Made by a program: the position numbers and the translations under genes. The notes below the pieces were generated by a model that had not been told where the DNA came from, searched no databases, and saw nothing but the letters and a program-made list of their open reading frames with translations. Source: Tolypocladium sp. Sup5 PDA-1 (taxonomy: Eukaryota > Ascomycota > Sordariomycetes > Hypocreales > Ophiocordycipitaceae). Taken from it: 64,000 nucleotides of DNA. Shown in pieces: positions 1 through 12,706 of the stretch; position 1 is the first letter of the stretch; each line of letters opens with the position of its first letter. The stretch is taken from NCBI GenBank assembly GCA_000750105.3, contig JPHH03000052.1:159246-223245 (forward strand), read 5' to 3'.

Positions 1-512
1 GAGGTGCCTTGAAGCCTCCCCAGCCTCCGCTGCGGGGAAGTTCCAGCGACAGAGCGGGGCAAGCGGGGGACGTGGAGACGTCCACTTTCCCACCAAGGAC
101 TGCAGGCTACTGGTGGGGGTCACATGGGCCACGTTACATTGAAGCGTTGTGGAGGTGAGATTGGCATTTGTGAAGCTACGACACATTGTTTGTCGTCCCT
201 AAGAAACACTCTGCGCACGATGGCGACTGACAAGAAGTGGTCCGCCGTCAAGTGCTTCACTGACACAGCGAATCTCGGAGTAGAGTTGGTGACCCCCACC
301 CCCACCTACCCCGTAAAGGCCGTTGTTCGAACAGCGCGCAATTGTGGTGACAGCTGGAGCACGTTTATATGGCGAGGGCGCAGTATTTGAGGGCGAGTGA
401 CAGAGGACACCCGTACAGCCCTTGGCAGCACATTGTAGTCCTGCCTCAAGGAACCTACCTCCATCAAGACGCCAAGCACGTCTCTACAGAGACGGCTTCT
501 CTTTAGAACATC
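1..512. other. 5' flank, no supported gene
   Basis: Upstream region of the GH3 gene. Short open frames on both strands here have no recognisable domain and overlap each other, so I do not call them. It probably holds the promoter and 5' UTR of the gene starting at 513. Confidence 0.5.
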
Positions 513-2184
513 ATGGCACAAGAGCGCCGAAAGACGATCGGCCAGGTAAGCAAAACTACTCAACTACAGCTCAGGCACGCAATTGCTAACTGCGCGACCC
601 AAGCTTTTCGCTGTGGGGTTCCATGGCACGGAAATTGACGACAACCTCAGGTCCCTGGTCCGCGACTACGGCGTCGGAGCCATCGTTCTCTTCAAGCGCA
701 ACGTCCGAGATGCCACGCAGCTGCGGGAGCTATGCCTGGGACTCCAGACCATCGCCAAAGAGGCTGGCCACGACCAGCCTCTGTTCGTCGGCATCGACCA
801 GGAGAACGGCCTCGTAACTCGCATCTCGCCGCCCATCGCAGCCCAGATGCCGGGCCCGATGGCTCTCGGGGCCGCGGGCTCACTGGACTCTGCGTATGCC
901 GTTGCCAAAGCCACCGGGGAGATGCTTCGGCATTTCGGCATCAATATGAACTATGCGCCGGTTGGCGACATAAACTCGGAGCCCCTCAATCCAGTCATTG
1001 GCGTACGCAGCCCTGGCGACGATCCCGAAAAGGTGTCGCAATTTGCAGCGGCCTGTGCTCGTGGGCTGCGTGAGTGCCAGGTGGCGCCGTGCATCAAACA
1101 CTTCCCGGGACACGGCGACACGGCTGTTGACTCCCACTATGGCTTGCCAGTCATTCACAAGTCGCGGGTAGACTTGGAAAAGACGGAGCTTGTTCCATTT
1201 CGGCATGCGGCCGCCGAGGGCATAGAAATGGTCATGACCGCACACATCTCCCTGCCTGGGCTCGCAGGCTCCAAACTGCCAGCTACATTATCCCCCGAGG
1301 CCATTGGCATCTTGCGCAATGACATGAAGTACGAGGGAGTCATCATGACCGACTGCATGGAGATGGACGGCGTCCGCGCCACCTACGGAACGGTAGAAGG
1401 ATCTCTAATGGCATTCCAGGCAGGCGTGGACAACGTCATGATCTGCCACACATACGAAGTGCAGACGGCGGCCGTCGATCGCATCTGCCAAGCGATAGAG
1501 TCCGGAGAAATCTCGCAGCAACGGATAGACGCATCACTTGATCGCCTCAGAAAGCTCAAGTCACGCTTCACCAGCTGGGATGCTGCGCTCCAATCCCATA
1601 CGCCTGACTCCTTGTTAGCGATCAACAAAAAGGGAGAGGTTCTGGCTGGAAAAGTATACCAGGATGCTACTACCATCGTTCGGTCACAGCCTGGAGTACT
1701 CCCCCTTTCGCGCACCGCCAAGACAGTCTTCGTCTCACCTGGCCCGAACATCCCCATTGGGGGCGCCGTCGACAGCGGAGATACCACACTGCCGACCCGT
1801 GTGCCCTGGATAAGGAGCTCGTTCGGAGACGCCCTTCGCCGATACAACCCTAGCGTGGTTGACATACGATTCACCGACTCGACCCTATCTGAGGACCAAT
1901 GGCGGCAGGTGGACGACGCCGATGTCGTGATTCTGGCTACGCGCAATGCCCGTGAGTCACAGTACCAAAAAGATCTAGGCCTGGAAATTGTGCGACGTCG
2001 GGGAGAGTCCCCTCTTGTTGCCATTGCTACTTGCAGCCCTTATGACTTTCTGGAAGACAGAGAAATGGGGACGTATCTGGCGGTGTACGAACCGACTGTC
2101 GAAGCCTTTCAGTCCGGGGTTGATATTATCTATGGTAAGGCGTCTGCGCGCGGACGGCTACCAATCGCTGCTAGCCAAGTATAG
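513..2184 (+). CDS. GH3 beta-N-acetylhexosaminidase (NagZ-like), two exons
   Basis: Probable glycoside hydrolase family 3 beta-N-acetylhexosaminidase that removes terminal GlcNAc from glycoconjugates. The frame shows the GH3/NagZ hallmarks: FVGIDQENG near the start of the barrel, the KHFPGHGDTAVDSH loop that supplies the His/Asp dyad, and MTDCMEM with the nucleophile Asp. I place the start at ATG 513: exon 1 (513-545) encodes a short leader ending IGQ, and an intron at 546-603 (GTAAGC, branch GCTAAC, AAG) joins it to LFAVGFHGTE, restoring the conserved IGQLF(A/M)VGF start. The long frame itself has no ATG at its 5' end. The model gives about 537 aa, normal for fungal members, including the C-terminal accessory region. 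No signal peptide is visible, so a cytosolic enzyme is likely. The next gene is convergent. Confidence 0.88.
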
Positions 2185-2285
2185 CAGATGCATTGAATGG
2201 GCTAGTGTACAATAACAAGTTGCCTAAACAAAGATATCGTGCCGTTCCCTGCTGAGCCATCGAATTGTGTCGTCTACTTACGGCT

Positions 2286-4053
2286 TCACCAGCACAACTT
2301 CTCTCTGACGGGAGACCCACAGCGTTGGGAAAGAGGTGGTACAGCGGAGAACGCTGTCTTCTGCTGAAGCATTTGTGAAGTGTATGACAGAGTGCATGGA
2401 TATATCTTGGCACGAATGGACGTGTTGATCCGAAATCTTGCCAATGCAACGAAGCCGGATGCTCCTAGAGCCATTGAGCCCGCATGGAACATGGCTGGTC
2501 TGTAGGCCCCGAGTCCGTTGCTGGCACCACCATAGACGTCTAGGAGGTATCCAGCAATCGGTGCTCCTTGAATGCGGTCAGTTTCTACCGAGATCACAGG
2601 TTCATGGTCATTAGCAAACGTACGGATACCATGGGTATCCTCCACCCCAGACCGTGACAATCATTCCCATGGCTACAGACACCCTCTGTGAGCCAAATAC
2701 ATTCCCTACCACAGTGGGCGTCGTCGAAAAGAAACCGCCGTTTGCCGCTGCGCTGACGGCGACGAAGACAGCTAGAGGGGCGAGCGCGGTAGATGCAGGC
2801 CAGATTGCCAACATGTTGATGGCATTGATAAGAAGACAGAAGAGCAAGGTGTTCAACGCCCCCAGCCTGCCGCACAGCAAGCCGCACAAAACCCCCCCCA
2901 CCGCTGATGAGAAATTGAAACCAGCCAGCAAATTCGCGCCAGTTGACGATGAGAGCCCGATTGATCGGCTGTACAGTGGCAAAAAGAAGGGGGGCACAAG
3001 CAGCGGAAAGGTCGCGACGGCGCCGGCGATGAAGACTACGAGGAAGCGAGCATCCTTGAAGAGGCTTCTGCAGTCGCCGTCAGCGTGGCAAGTTCTGTGA
3101 AAGTGTCTCGGTCGCTTACCACTCAATGAAGCCCGCCGAGCGGGAAGGGGTCCGTTCTTTTGACAAACCACGCAGCCGGTAGCCCCAGCAACAGTGTCGT
3201 GATTCCCAGTATCCGGTATGTCCACGGGCGCCCCGAGGCGCTGTATTAAAGAATCCAGAGCAAAGCCGGTGACTGCTCCTACGAGACCACCACTGGCAAA
3301 CACTATACCATTCGCCAACCCTCTCTTGCGATTGAATTACTGTGCAGGCGTTGCGGAAACAGTCATGAAGCAAACGCTTATCCCGATGCCGAGCAGAATG
3401 CCACTGGCGCAGAAGAGGCCAGCAACGTTGTTGACCGCAAAGCTGCTGAAGATCTCGGGCGATGTTAAGAAGAAACACGCCTAGGATGCCAGTTTTGTGT
3501 ACATCTATAGCGTGCAAGACACGGGCATTCACCACGGCAATGACGAGGGAGCCAACATACGACAGCGTTGCTGGCGATGAGACTCCCGTTCTAACCAGCG
3601 CATCTTGAATAACACCCCAGCTGTAGCTCATACCAACGAACTGGGTGGAAGAGACTTGTCAGCGCAGAACAGAAAGGTGGCGTTGCATAGATATGGGATG
3701 GCCCCCAGACCCGGTGCTTGCCTACGAAACATGATTTTACTCACAAACCCGGTAATGGCGGCACAACCACCAACAACTACCCATCCATAGCCTCCACCAG
3801 TGACTGTAGAATCTGCCAGTCTAGAAGCTTCGAGTACATCGTCGGTAGGTTCGGCGGAGATGCGGGCACGTTGAATGGTTCCGCTGTGGCCAAGGTTGAC
3901 GACTGTCGTCTCACGGAGCTCCACGGCGGTGGTCGCCTTGTCTAGACTCGTCCTTGTGTCTTGCAGTTGTTGGAACCAGCGATAGAAAGCTCTCTCTTCC
4001 TCGTTTTGACAAAAGGGGTATTGCGGATAATGCGGTCTGTAAAGATAACGCAA
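2286..4053 (-). pseudogene. MCT-type MFS transporter, decayed
   Basis: Relic of a fungal monocarboxylate-porter-like MFS transporter (12-TM plasma-membrane solute carrier). Segments occur in the right order on the minus strand: the GGGYGWVVV start of TM1, SYSWGVIQDALV, LANGIVFASGGL, LPLYSRSIGLSSSTG, GFFSTTPTVVGNVFG and GAPIAGYLLDVYGG near the end. Introns at 3641-3744 (GTGAGT..CAG) and about 3068-3119 still look spliceable. Lesions: frameshift near 3465, nonsense TAA at 3337-3339 within the segment before LANGIV, another frameshift near 3228, a one-base loss near 2645 before the last exon, and loss of the usual stop after the final helix. Four or more independent lesions make function very unlikely. 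The true start is unclear. Confidence 0.85.
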
Positions 4054-4859
4054 AGAGAGGTCTGCGCACCATCAATAATAAGTCTCGTGCTGCGCAGGAG
4101 TCAGGACACGCCCTGCGACTCGACCAAATATGGGGCGGTCGCTATTATAACAAGTGGGCTCTGAGGGTGGGCTAGGGAGTTCCGTCGCCAGCAACCACCG
4201 TTTACGTGGCAGTCAATCAATGGACAACTGGGCCAACTTCAACATCACTCTTCCCAGCTTGAGAAGATAAGGCTCAGCTTTGGCACAGTAAGCCCACAGG
4301 TACATAATCAGACATTACTAACAGCGCGCGCGCAATATATACCTCGTATTCTCCAAACGCGAAAGTTGAGTCGACCATTGTCCCCGAGACTGATGCCCGG
4401 AAGGCTGGCGTGTATCATTTGGGTTCTGTAGCTTTACGTCACTTCTCGAGCATCATGGTCACATTCTACAGGGCATCCATCCCCACATTTACCTGGTAAT
4501 AAGACGGGCGAAGCTTTTGATTCAAAATACGTAGTAGGATTTGCTAAACATTTAAGGCCAACTTTGCTTAACAAGGCTGCGTTCCCATTGCACCATCGGC
4601 TCCAGCGAGAGTTTTCGGAGGCGCGACGCCAGGTTCGGAAACTCCGCAGGGAACAAGCCGTCCCATTTGTAAGCCTTCCTGGATGGCAATTATTAATGGC
4701 CTCTCATTGCCAACGTCAAGGCATTTAAATGACTTAAAAGGGTGCGTTGTCCTTGGGAAGATCAATGATCACATCATAATATTGAGAGAGCAATTGAAGT
4801 ATAGGACCACAGCATCAATCGACTTCATCATACGAGCGAATATTCAGCAGTTGCCCTAC

Positions 4860-6029
4860 ATGACTTCTACAAAGGTTCTCATTACTGGTGCTACGGGGTA
4901 CATGTAAGACAGCCATCGCTGAAGCCTGTTGCTCTGGCACAATCACTAACAATGGTACAGCGGGGGGTCCGTGCTGTCGAATTTACTTGCATCTTCGAAT
5001 CCTCAGATTAGGGGGCTGACTTTCTCTGCCCTCGTCCGCAAGCCGGAGCATGTCGAACCTCTAAAAGAACGAGGCGTGAATGCAATTCTTTTTGACGGGC
5101 TTGATGACACCGACGTGGTCAGGGAAGTGGCCGCCGAACATGACGTCGTCATCAACACAGCCAGCGCATTCCACTCCAAAGCAGCGGAGGCCATAATCAG
5201 CGGCTTAGCCGATCGACAGAAGAGCACCGGCAAGACCACTCATCTGATTCATGTTCGTTGGAACCCAACAGCCCCGAACCTGGTTGCACTATGGCATGAC
5301 GCTGATGACCGCCCGCAGACCTCCGGCACCTCGAGCCTCGGAGACCGTCCAATTACTGGAACTTTTACCGAGAGCCGCATCTTCTCTGATGAAGACGACA
5401 TCTATGCCTATCAGCGCCACCGAGAGGACGTTGAAAAGTATGCGCAGCGAACAACTGACCTTGTCGTGTTCGAAAAGGGCGAGGCTGCTGGCATCAAGAC
5501 CTACATCGTCATGTCGCCCACAATTTATGGGCTCGGCAGTGGCATCTTCAACCGTACCTCGATCCAGATCGACGCAATCATGCGCGCTGCCAAGCGTCGC
5601 GGCTACACCTCCGTCGTCGGGCCAGGAAAAGCTGAATGGGACCATGTCCATGTGGAGGACCTCGCTGACCTGTATGAGCTCCTCGTTGCCCGACTACTGC
5701 AGGGGGATGAGCTGCCGTCCAACAAAAAAGGGATCTACTTTAACGAAACCGGCCACCATTCTTGGCGCGAAGTTTCCGAGAGAATTGCCAAAACAGGAAA
5801 GGGCTTGGGTTTCCTGAAGTCGGATGAGGTTTGCGAGGCATCGCTGGCGGAGGCGGCTGCTGAGTTGGGGAAAACTTTGACCCCAGAGGTGGTAGAGCTC
5901 GGTTTCGCGTCGCAATCTCGCACAAGAGCGGACCTGGCTCGGAAACTAGGGTGGAAGCCAAAGAAGACGAGGAAAGACTTTGAGGATAGCTTCGCAGAGG
6001 AGTGGAAGGTGGTTGCGAACGAGGGCTAG
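4860..6029 (+). CDS. NAD(P)-dependent epimerase/dehydratase-like reductase, three exons
   Basis: Extended short-chain dehydrogenase of the NAD-dependent epimerase/NmrA-like group. The Rossmann glycine motif (VLITGATGYIGG, GxxGxxG) is created by splicing: exon 1 is 4860-4903, and the intron 4904-4960 (GTAAGA, branch CACTAAC, CAG) splits the Ile codon. Further signatures are DVVINTAS and the substrate-domain segment HVHVEDLADLYELL. A second intron at 5253-5318 (GTTCGT..CAG, 66 nt, no stop) is inferred because removing it joins HLIH to TSGTSSLGDRP, a segment conserved in these proteins; left in, it adds 22 odd residues. The spliced product is 348 aa. A cytosolic NAD(P)H reductase or epimerase is likely; the substrate cannot be read from sequence. 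No lesions seen. Confidence 0.85.
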
Positions 6030-7915
6030 CGGGAGGTGACCTGCGATGAGCGGGGAATAACACATAGACGGAGGTCAGCCGAAGTGTACATGTGATGACC
6101 TCTGGTGTCTCCTTGGCCTGGAATAGAAGAGAAAACTACGACGCAGCCCGTTGCATTTTGTGCTTGAGGCAGCGGCTCGTTCATCCCAAAGCGGTGTGGT
6201 CGCGGCAGGTATGGCATGATTTGCCGAGATGATGGCGCCCTCGCGTTAAGTTGAAGTGTCAGCAAATGACTCAACATTCAGTATATTGAGGTTGAAGGGC
6301 TTGGGTATGTACTAGCATCGTCGGGGCCCATTCCGGAGGCGCAAGGTGCCATTGTTCAGAGCTTAGGTCCGGGGAAGGGACAGCGAGCGGGGTCGAACCG
6401 GGACTTAAGTTCATGCATCTTGGTGACAAGACGGAGAGTGAGAGGCGGGATGGAAGCTGCCAAGCACAATAGTTGGTGCTACGACTTACAAGCTGGCTAT
6501 CAAAACGGCCTTCAAGTGATGCTAGGAAGTGACTAGGTCCCGTGACTTGAGACCGTACAAGACCAGAGGAATCGATTGTGCAGAGGACGCACCCAGGGCG
6601 TCTGTGGCGATGTTAGCGAGGAGCGCCATCACCGTTCCGGTAGGGCTGTATGTACAGCTGGTCTAGGTCAGATTATCCAATGCTGCCCCAGAGACAGGTA
6701 GCTGCCACGTTTCTGACGGTAGAATAGAGATGTAGAAGAAAGTGACGCTTGGTTTACGTATAGTGGTGGGTTAGCTATTATCTGGTTGCACTCACTTGTG
6801 GGGAGCAGAAGCTCTACTTCGTATTAAAGATTCGGAATTGGATGCTACGTGAGCAGGCGGCCAAGGCACGGTTTGCCACGGGCGGGGTGAGGTTCTGTTG
6901 CTGGAGGTATCCAAATCTACGGACTCTGTGGTGTAAGGACTCAAGTACGTATTTGCCTATGAATCGCTGTGCGCTGTTCTGTTGACTCTCAGCTTGGCGG
7001 CTGGCCAGTCACTACAGAAATGAAGTAGGTAAACGAGACTACTGAATCGGGAAGGTGCAGCGTGGGGCTACCTCTCCCGTGCCCGACTTCCGAGTTCCAA
7101 CCCTGTCGTCCACGTGCCCACGGAGGAAATGCGATGACGCGACGATGGTATTTCATCGTGGTGTCAGGAACGGATTCTCCGCACAGCCCTATATACTCCG
7201 TAATACTTCGTACGCTGTTGCGAGCACCTTACTTTGACCCTCGCCCTACACCATTCTGCGACGAACCTTATCTACCTACTTCTTCGCACCCAGCTGCTGC
7301 TAGACGCCTCTTCGCTCAACTGTTTTGGGGCGTTCATAGGTCATAGCCCACGACAATGCGGGTGGAAATGAGAGACTTGTTGACGATGAGCCGCAAGACG
7401 GAGAAACCTGCCCAAGGTCCACTTTGCCCAAGAAATTGACCAATTCTCCGCGTGATATGGAAACCAGCTCTTCGCACCCTGGCACTTCGCCCTCAGCCCC
7501 CAGCAAAGCTGGGCGTGGCGCCTGCAGCCTTCTTTCAGCTGCCAGGGGCTTCGTGACTCTAGAGTCAAGGGCCCACCGTCTCTTGCTGCGTTGTCGGCCC
7601 TCCGCCAAGACCACCGGACCCCTTTCTCGCCACGGGGCTGAACAACCTTTCTTGGTCAGGGGCGAGGATTTGCTCGCACAGCCGACAAAGGCCCCGTCGA
7701 AGGGTTCGCGGAACCGAAAGCATGTTGGACATGGCCCTGACGAAAAGGCCCGCTTTCTCGATCTGCCTGGGGTGCCGGCGTCTGCGTCCCTCAGTACGGA
7801 TTACGGACTACGGACTAATAGTCCGTCGAGGAGACGGACTTCCGCCACTCATGATTCTCTCTTCCCCAGAATACCTGCCAGGCAGTCGACGGCGGGAGCG
7901 TCAACAAACAGCACG
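6030..7915. other. Intergenic, no supported gene
   Basis: About 1.9 kb with no frame showing domain signal or convincing splice pattern. The open frame 7424-7915 runs into the next gene's first exon but is compositionally random-looking. A perfect 7-bp hairpin (ACGGACT-AAT-AGTCCGT) lies at about 7813-7829, 90 bp before the next start. Confidence 0.5.
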
Positions 7916-9867
7916 ATGCGACGCTCAAGCTGGCTGTCGCCCTCCTGGGCGGCCTGCCTCGCGAGGCTCACAATCGCAGTGGACGTCGTGTACGTGACAG
8001 ACCTCCAGATTTACACGCTGCTGGTAAGCTGCGACGCAGAGCTTGGGACCGCTGTTCAGGACAAACTTGCCGGAACTGACCGTTCCGCGCGTACTTAGGC
8101 ACCCTGCGCCAGAAGTGCCGTCTCCTATAATGTCGCTACCGAAACTCTGATGACCAGGTGCGGCGAAGGACAAAAGGAGTTGCAGTCCTGCATTTGCTCC
8201 AACACAAACGAGTTCCGGCAGGTTAGCAAGTCCCTCGTCGACGCCGTGAGCTCCAGCTGCGGCGTGTCTGCGACCGACGACGTCTGGAGCGCGTCCAAGG
8301 TCATGGAAAAGTACTGCGACCAGGCCGCGACGGTTACCTTTTCCACGCCTACTGCGAACATCGTGAACGCCTATATTACAGACCTGCCCCAAATGACGTA
8401 TTTGCCTGGTTGTGCCCAGTCCGCGCTTTCGTACGCGGTCATGGCAGCGGTACGGCCCACTCCACAAACGGCGATCAAAGGGCCGACGTTGAAGATGCGC
8501 GACTGATCAATCTTAGATGTCGTCATACTGTCCGGAGGATGCGAGCCTATTTGCACCTTGCGTCTGCAAGCCTGCGAAGGCAGGGTCAGTCAGCACGACG
8601 CTTAGCAAGTCCATCAGGGCCTCTTGCTCCAATGGAGAGGACGTGACCGCCGCAAATGTCTTCTTCAACGAGTACTGCGCCATGAACAACGGCACAACAT
8701 CTTTCGCCCCTCCGGCGCGCCCACCCGGCGACAGTACGTCCTGAGACTCGAGAGTAACGCCGCTTGCTGACTGACATGTCCTTAGTGACCTACCACATAA
8801 CTGCCCTTCCACTGTTCACCTCCCTTCAGGCGTGTGCTCAGAGCGGTGTTTCGTACGCTGTTCTTGCCGTAAGATCTCCCGGGATCAGTCCAGTCCCTAA
8901 AGGTACTGCCGGGCTGCCATACTCACTGACAGAAAATTAGCAAACCGGCTCGCTTTGCGGTTCCGGACCACAGGTTCTGGCCTCATGCGCCTGCTTGAAG
9001 TCGGGCATGAGCGCCAAAGTGTCTAGCACCCTCACTTCGAACGTCAAGTTCTACTGCTCGAGCACGGCCACAGCGGATGTAACCTCAGCCCTCGCCGTCC
9101 TCGACTACTACTGCAGTGCGGCGGAAAACAAAGTAGTGGCGACGGCCGCAGAATCTATCCCAGAGTCGTACCCGACGGCAGAGTCTCGTACTGGCGCCGG
9201 GTCCCTCAAGCCGACCGAGACCAGTGGTGGCGGAGGCGGCGGCAGCGATAACAACAACGGCAAAGACACCAACGGGGATGGTTCGGGTGGGGGCTCAGGC
9301 GGGGGAAACAAGACGGCCATCATCGCAGCCAGTGTCCTCGGCGGCGTTGTCGCAATCGCTCTTGTCGCGGCCATTGCATTTTTCTGGCGCTACAAACGCC
9401 GCCAGAGGGCGAGAGGAGAGCAGATTCCCACGGTGGCTGGTCCAGGCGAAGGGCACAACAATGGCACCTCGGAGCTCGACGGGAAATCCGACTGGGCCGG
9501 CAAGATGGCATCTCCGGGCGTCGCCCCCTCCGTTCCCGAACTCTCCACCCCGAGTCACTCCCCGCGGCCCGAGTTGCAGGACGGGTTCGGAGTCGCTGTC
9601 TCAGAGTTGTCGCCGCATCAGTCGCCGAGGCCAGAGTTGCAAGGCGAGATGGGTTCCGGATACCCGACGCTGCCTTATCAGCAGCAGCCGCAGGAGCTGG
9701 TGAGCCCCGGATATGGCTACTACCCACGGGCACTCTCGAGTGGCCGGCCGTATGACGCACACATTGTATCGCCGCCTTCGGCCCACAGTGGGTATTCGCC
9801 TGGGTGGCAATCGGGCCCGGTAGAATCTTACGAGCTGGATTCCAACTTGGGAAGGCGGAATGGGTGA
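7916..9867 (+). CDS. Single-pass surface protein with three six-cysteine repeats, five exons
   Basis: Predicted plasma-membrane protein of unknown function, a type found in sordariomycetes. Exons: 7916-8023, 8099-8449, 8517-8733, 8786-8868, 8941-9867; the introns are 52-75 nt with GTAAGC/GTACGG/GTACGT/GTAAGA donors. The spliced frame is 561 aa. Three extracellular repeats follow each other, each starting TDLP-like (VTDLQIYTLL, ITDLPQMTYL, ITALPLFTSL) and each holding six cysteines in the same order: one in CAxSxxSYxV, one about 12 residues on, a CxC pair, one mid-repeat and a closing YC. A Gly/Ser/Asn-rich stalk, one hydrophobic helix (AIIAASVLGGVVAIALVAAI), basic KRRQRARGE stop-transfer residues and a Pro-rich cytosolic tail follow. 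The N-terminus is a poor signal peptide, so the start, or a small frameshift there, is uncertain. A CFEM-like fold is possible but unproven. Confidence 0.8.
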
Positions 9868-11469
9868 CGTGGCACGACGCTTGAGATGAGAGTACTTGTG
9901 CGAGTTTGCCTGAGCACATGTTTTGAGAAGCAGACGGAGTTAGCTGAGCATGTTTGGCGTTTGGCAGTGCGGAAGGTGATGTAGAGCACATTCATGGCAG
10001 GTGTCGACATACATAGTACATGCGAGAAGTGCTATTGAGAAATGAAGGTCTACGGCCAGCACTATCATCAAGATGTGCAGGTTGATGCCTCGGGGCTCTC
10101 GACTGCCCCACACGGAGGGGCATCGGCCGGGGTGGGTCCCTCCGTGGCCGTCTCAAGCCACACAGCCCCTTGTCTTGCGTGCGATCGTCGCATGTCTACG
10201 ACGACGGCCTTTGTGCCGTGGCGATGGCAGTGTTTGGCGTGCATCGGCATGTTCAAGTTCCCACGCTTCTAGCTCTCTGTATTTACAATGAAAAGTCGCG
10301 TATTTGTAGTATACAAGCAAAGCAACACACATGAATCTGCATAAGGTGACCGTCTAATTAAACTTGAGGATGACGAGTGGCGCTCTTTGTCTAGACAACC
10401 CGTTCGCGTATTGCACATTTGCAGTTCTCATGGACGACGCACAATTGATCCAGCAGCCGGCTGACGTATGCGAGCATATTAATGGAATACTTACTTGCGA
10501 TGTCAGCCAGGCTACCTCCCGTGCTCCCGACGTCTTGGTAGAAGGGACGTTTGCTGCCCGCAGGGTTGGCCGTCGGTTACCGCCAACCTGATACACGGAG
10601 TAGATCCTGCGCCGTTGTCGCTGAACAGGCTAGAGAGTCTGGACGAGCATGTAAGAATGGAAGGTGCATAAACCTATCCGTAAAGTAACTTGGTAGTCGA
10701 GGTGGTTGAGGGGTGAGAAGCATGCCATCTAAGGTGGGAGACGTGCGGATGTACATGGCTGGGCCCTGATTCAGACTTCGTACCCATGTCCCTTTCCCTG
10801 CCAAGCTCTCAATTCGCAATCATCGGTCATGCGTTATAACAGGTGCACTCGATTACCTCACATGTTTTAACTGCCCTAGCCATGTAGCTATGTACAAGAC
10901 ATGCTGATGGTGCATCGTGTACCATATAGGATCGGTCGTCCATATCGATACATGAGGAAGCTCAACCACCAAGCGTGCGAGTTTAGATAAAGCATCATAC
11001 ACAGTGTTACTACGGCCATTTAATGGCTACAGCTACGGCGTGGCAATCGAGTACTCGGGGTGGTCAAGAGCCAAGCCTCACAAGAGCTCATTGGACAAAT
11101 CTATCATGAGCACCAGATTGGAATAAGGTTCGCCAACGTCTCGTAACCTTATTAATGCAACGCGCGGTGCTTAAGTTTGCACTTGTGTGCCTGGGAATGC
11201 TGAGCCGCAGCCACGTGTCAGCAGCTTGGCAACCCTATTCGTCTTTGTCCCGCTTGAAGGGCGTGTCAAACGTGTGGACTGATGTTGTGAACTCCAGTGC
11301 GGGGAATGTGGCCAGGTTACCGCGTCCACGTTAACATTTCGACTTATCCGTAGAACCGCACTGCTCCGATGACTTTGGTTTACTGGTTGGGGAGGAGCCC
11401 ACAGCATCACCCTCCGCAGGTTTTATTTAGAAATATCTTCCATGTGCCGGCTATATTGGATTCACACCA
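9868..11469. other. Intergenic, no supported gene
   Basis: About 1.6 kb. Open frames on both strands are short, mutually overlapping and without recognisable domains. It probably holds the 3' UTR of the upstream gene and non-coding spacer. Confidence 0.5.
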
Positions 11470-12706
11470 TCACGTAGGATGAGCAACTCCGGACACGTCA
11501 ACACTCTCCGCCGCAACTGTAATGAGCTTCTCATCGGGGACATGGAGGCTAGTCTCGAAGCTCGCACGTGAGACCTGGCCTAAGAATTCGCGGGAGCCAA
11601 ACTTATCGGTCACGGCGTAGAAGCGCCAGGCAGCTGCCCAGGTGTCGCCATTCCAGGAGACGTATATTGTCGTTCCTTCCTTGTCACCAAGAGCCACGAT
11701 GGCAGGATCCTCGCTGGGCACCCCGGTCCAGTTGTACCGAAAAGCGCGGTAGTTCTCAACGCCCTCGCCAAGGAACCCAGAGTCCATATATGCGTGGGAA
11801 ATGGGGGTGCCATCACTAGTGAATTCGGTGACGGCGCCTTCGGAACCCCAACCCACAAGGACGTTTCCGCTGGGTAGCATCTGGTGCTTCCTTGGAACTT
11901 GGAGAGGAGATCATCAGGAGGGAAATAGGCGCCAACCAGATCCACGGTCCAAGCCGTAGTGTTGAGCTGTAGAATCTTGCTGCTACTCGTGGGTGCCGTG
12001 TGCACCTCTGACCGGCCACTGTGCTCAGTTCCGTGAGCGCTGTTGTCGTACAGGCTGATTACTTCCACATCACCATCCTGCTTCAGCCAACGAGCGTGAT
12101 GCTGGAAGTAGGACTTGGTATCGTGAGCCATCTTGAAGTCAGAACGGTTGCCATGGAGGCGCCAGATGATGGAGCCGTCGGTGCCATTGATCTTGTGTAC
12201 GGCGCAGGCATCGCGAGCCGAGATGAGATAGCTGCTCTCAGCATCCTTGTGGACACTTTTAATGTGGAAAAAGTCCCAAGCGTCTGAGGAGCTGTAGCCA
12301 GAGCCCGCGTGACCGGGGTTGATTGGAAGAATGGCCTCTACAAAAGGCCAGTCAGCACTGACCTCAAAAGTCGACACATTTTGTATTCAGCCTTACCATC
12401 AGGCGCGATATGATCCAAGCTAAACCACTCAAAGAGCATTTCACCAGTCGAGATGTCCAGCTCTGAAAGACGAGTCAGCAGGTCCAGGCAGCGGCATCGC
12501 GGGAAGGTAATATCTGATATAGCATGAAAGAAGGACCGTCTCATACCTTGAATGATCGCATTGACAATCCACTGCTGCTCAGGGCTGGCACCCCATCGAG
12601 TGAGATCCCGAGGCACAGGCTGGTAGGTTTGCACCAGGCCCGTCTCCTCGTCGACAATGTGAAACTCATATTTGTCAACCAGTTTGTGGTTTCCAGCACG
12701 CAGTGG
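11470..12706 (-). pseudogene. Arylsulfotransferase (ASST) family, 5'-truncated
   Basis: Relic of a fungal arylsulfotransferase-family protein (beta-propeller-like). Recognisable pieces on the minus strand are AGNHKLVDKYEFHIVDEETG, YQPVPRDLTRWG, DISTGEMLFEW, DAWDFFHIKSV, GSIIWRLHGNRSDF and LPSGNVLVGWGS. Introns at 12463-12546 (GTATGA..CAG) and 12339-12396 (GTAAGG..TAG) rejoin the first parts cleanly. Lesions: similarity stops abruptly at about 12706, so the N-terminal third including any signal peptide is gone, and a one-base frameshift lies near 11884, where a run of C appears one short. The frame downstream stays open to 11470. The 5' break abuts a fragment of another gene on the opposite strand, which points to rearrangement rather than simple point decay. 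Confidence 0.82.

Noticed and set aside
124..390. 88-codon open frame upstream of the GH3 gene
   Set aside because: No domain, overlaps antisense frames of similar length, and lies in the likely promoter.
1383..2024. 213-codon minus-strand ORF inside the GH3 gene
   Set aside because: Shadow of the real gene: Ser/Arg-rich, no motif, opposite a clear GH3 frame.
6380..6410. GGTCGAACC word resembling a tRNA T-arm
   Set aside because: Stem does not pair and no tRNA body is present.
7424..7915. Extension of the cysteine-repeat protein upstream of ATG 7916
   Set aside because: The frame is open, but composition is random-like, without signal peptide or repeat; more likely leader or promoter DNA.
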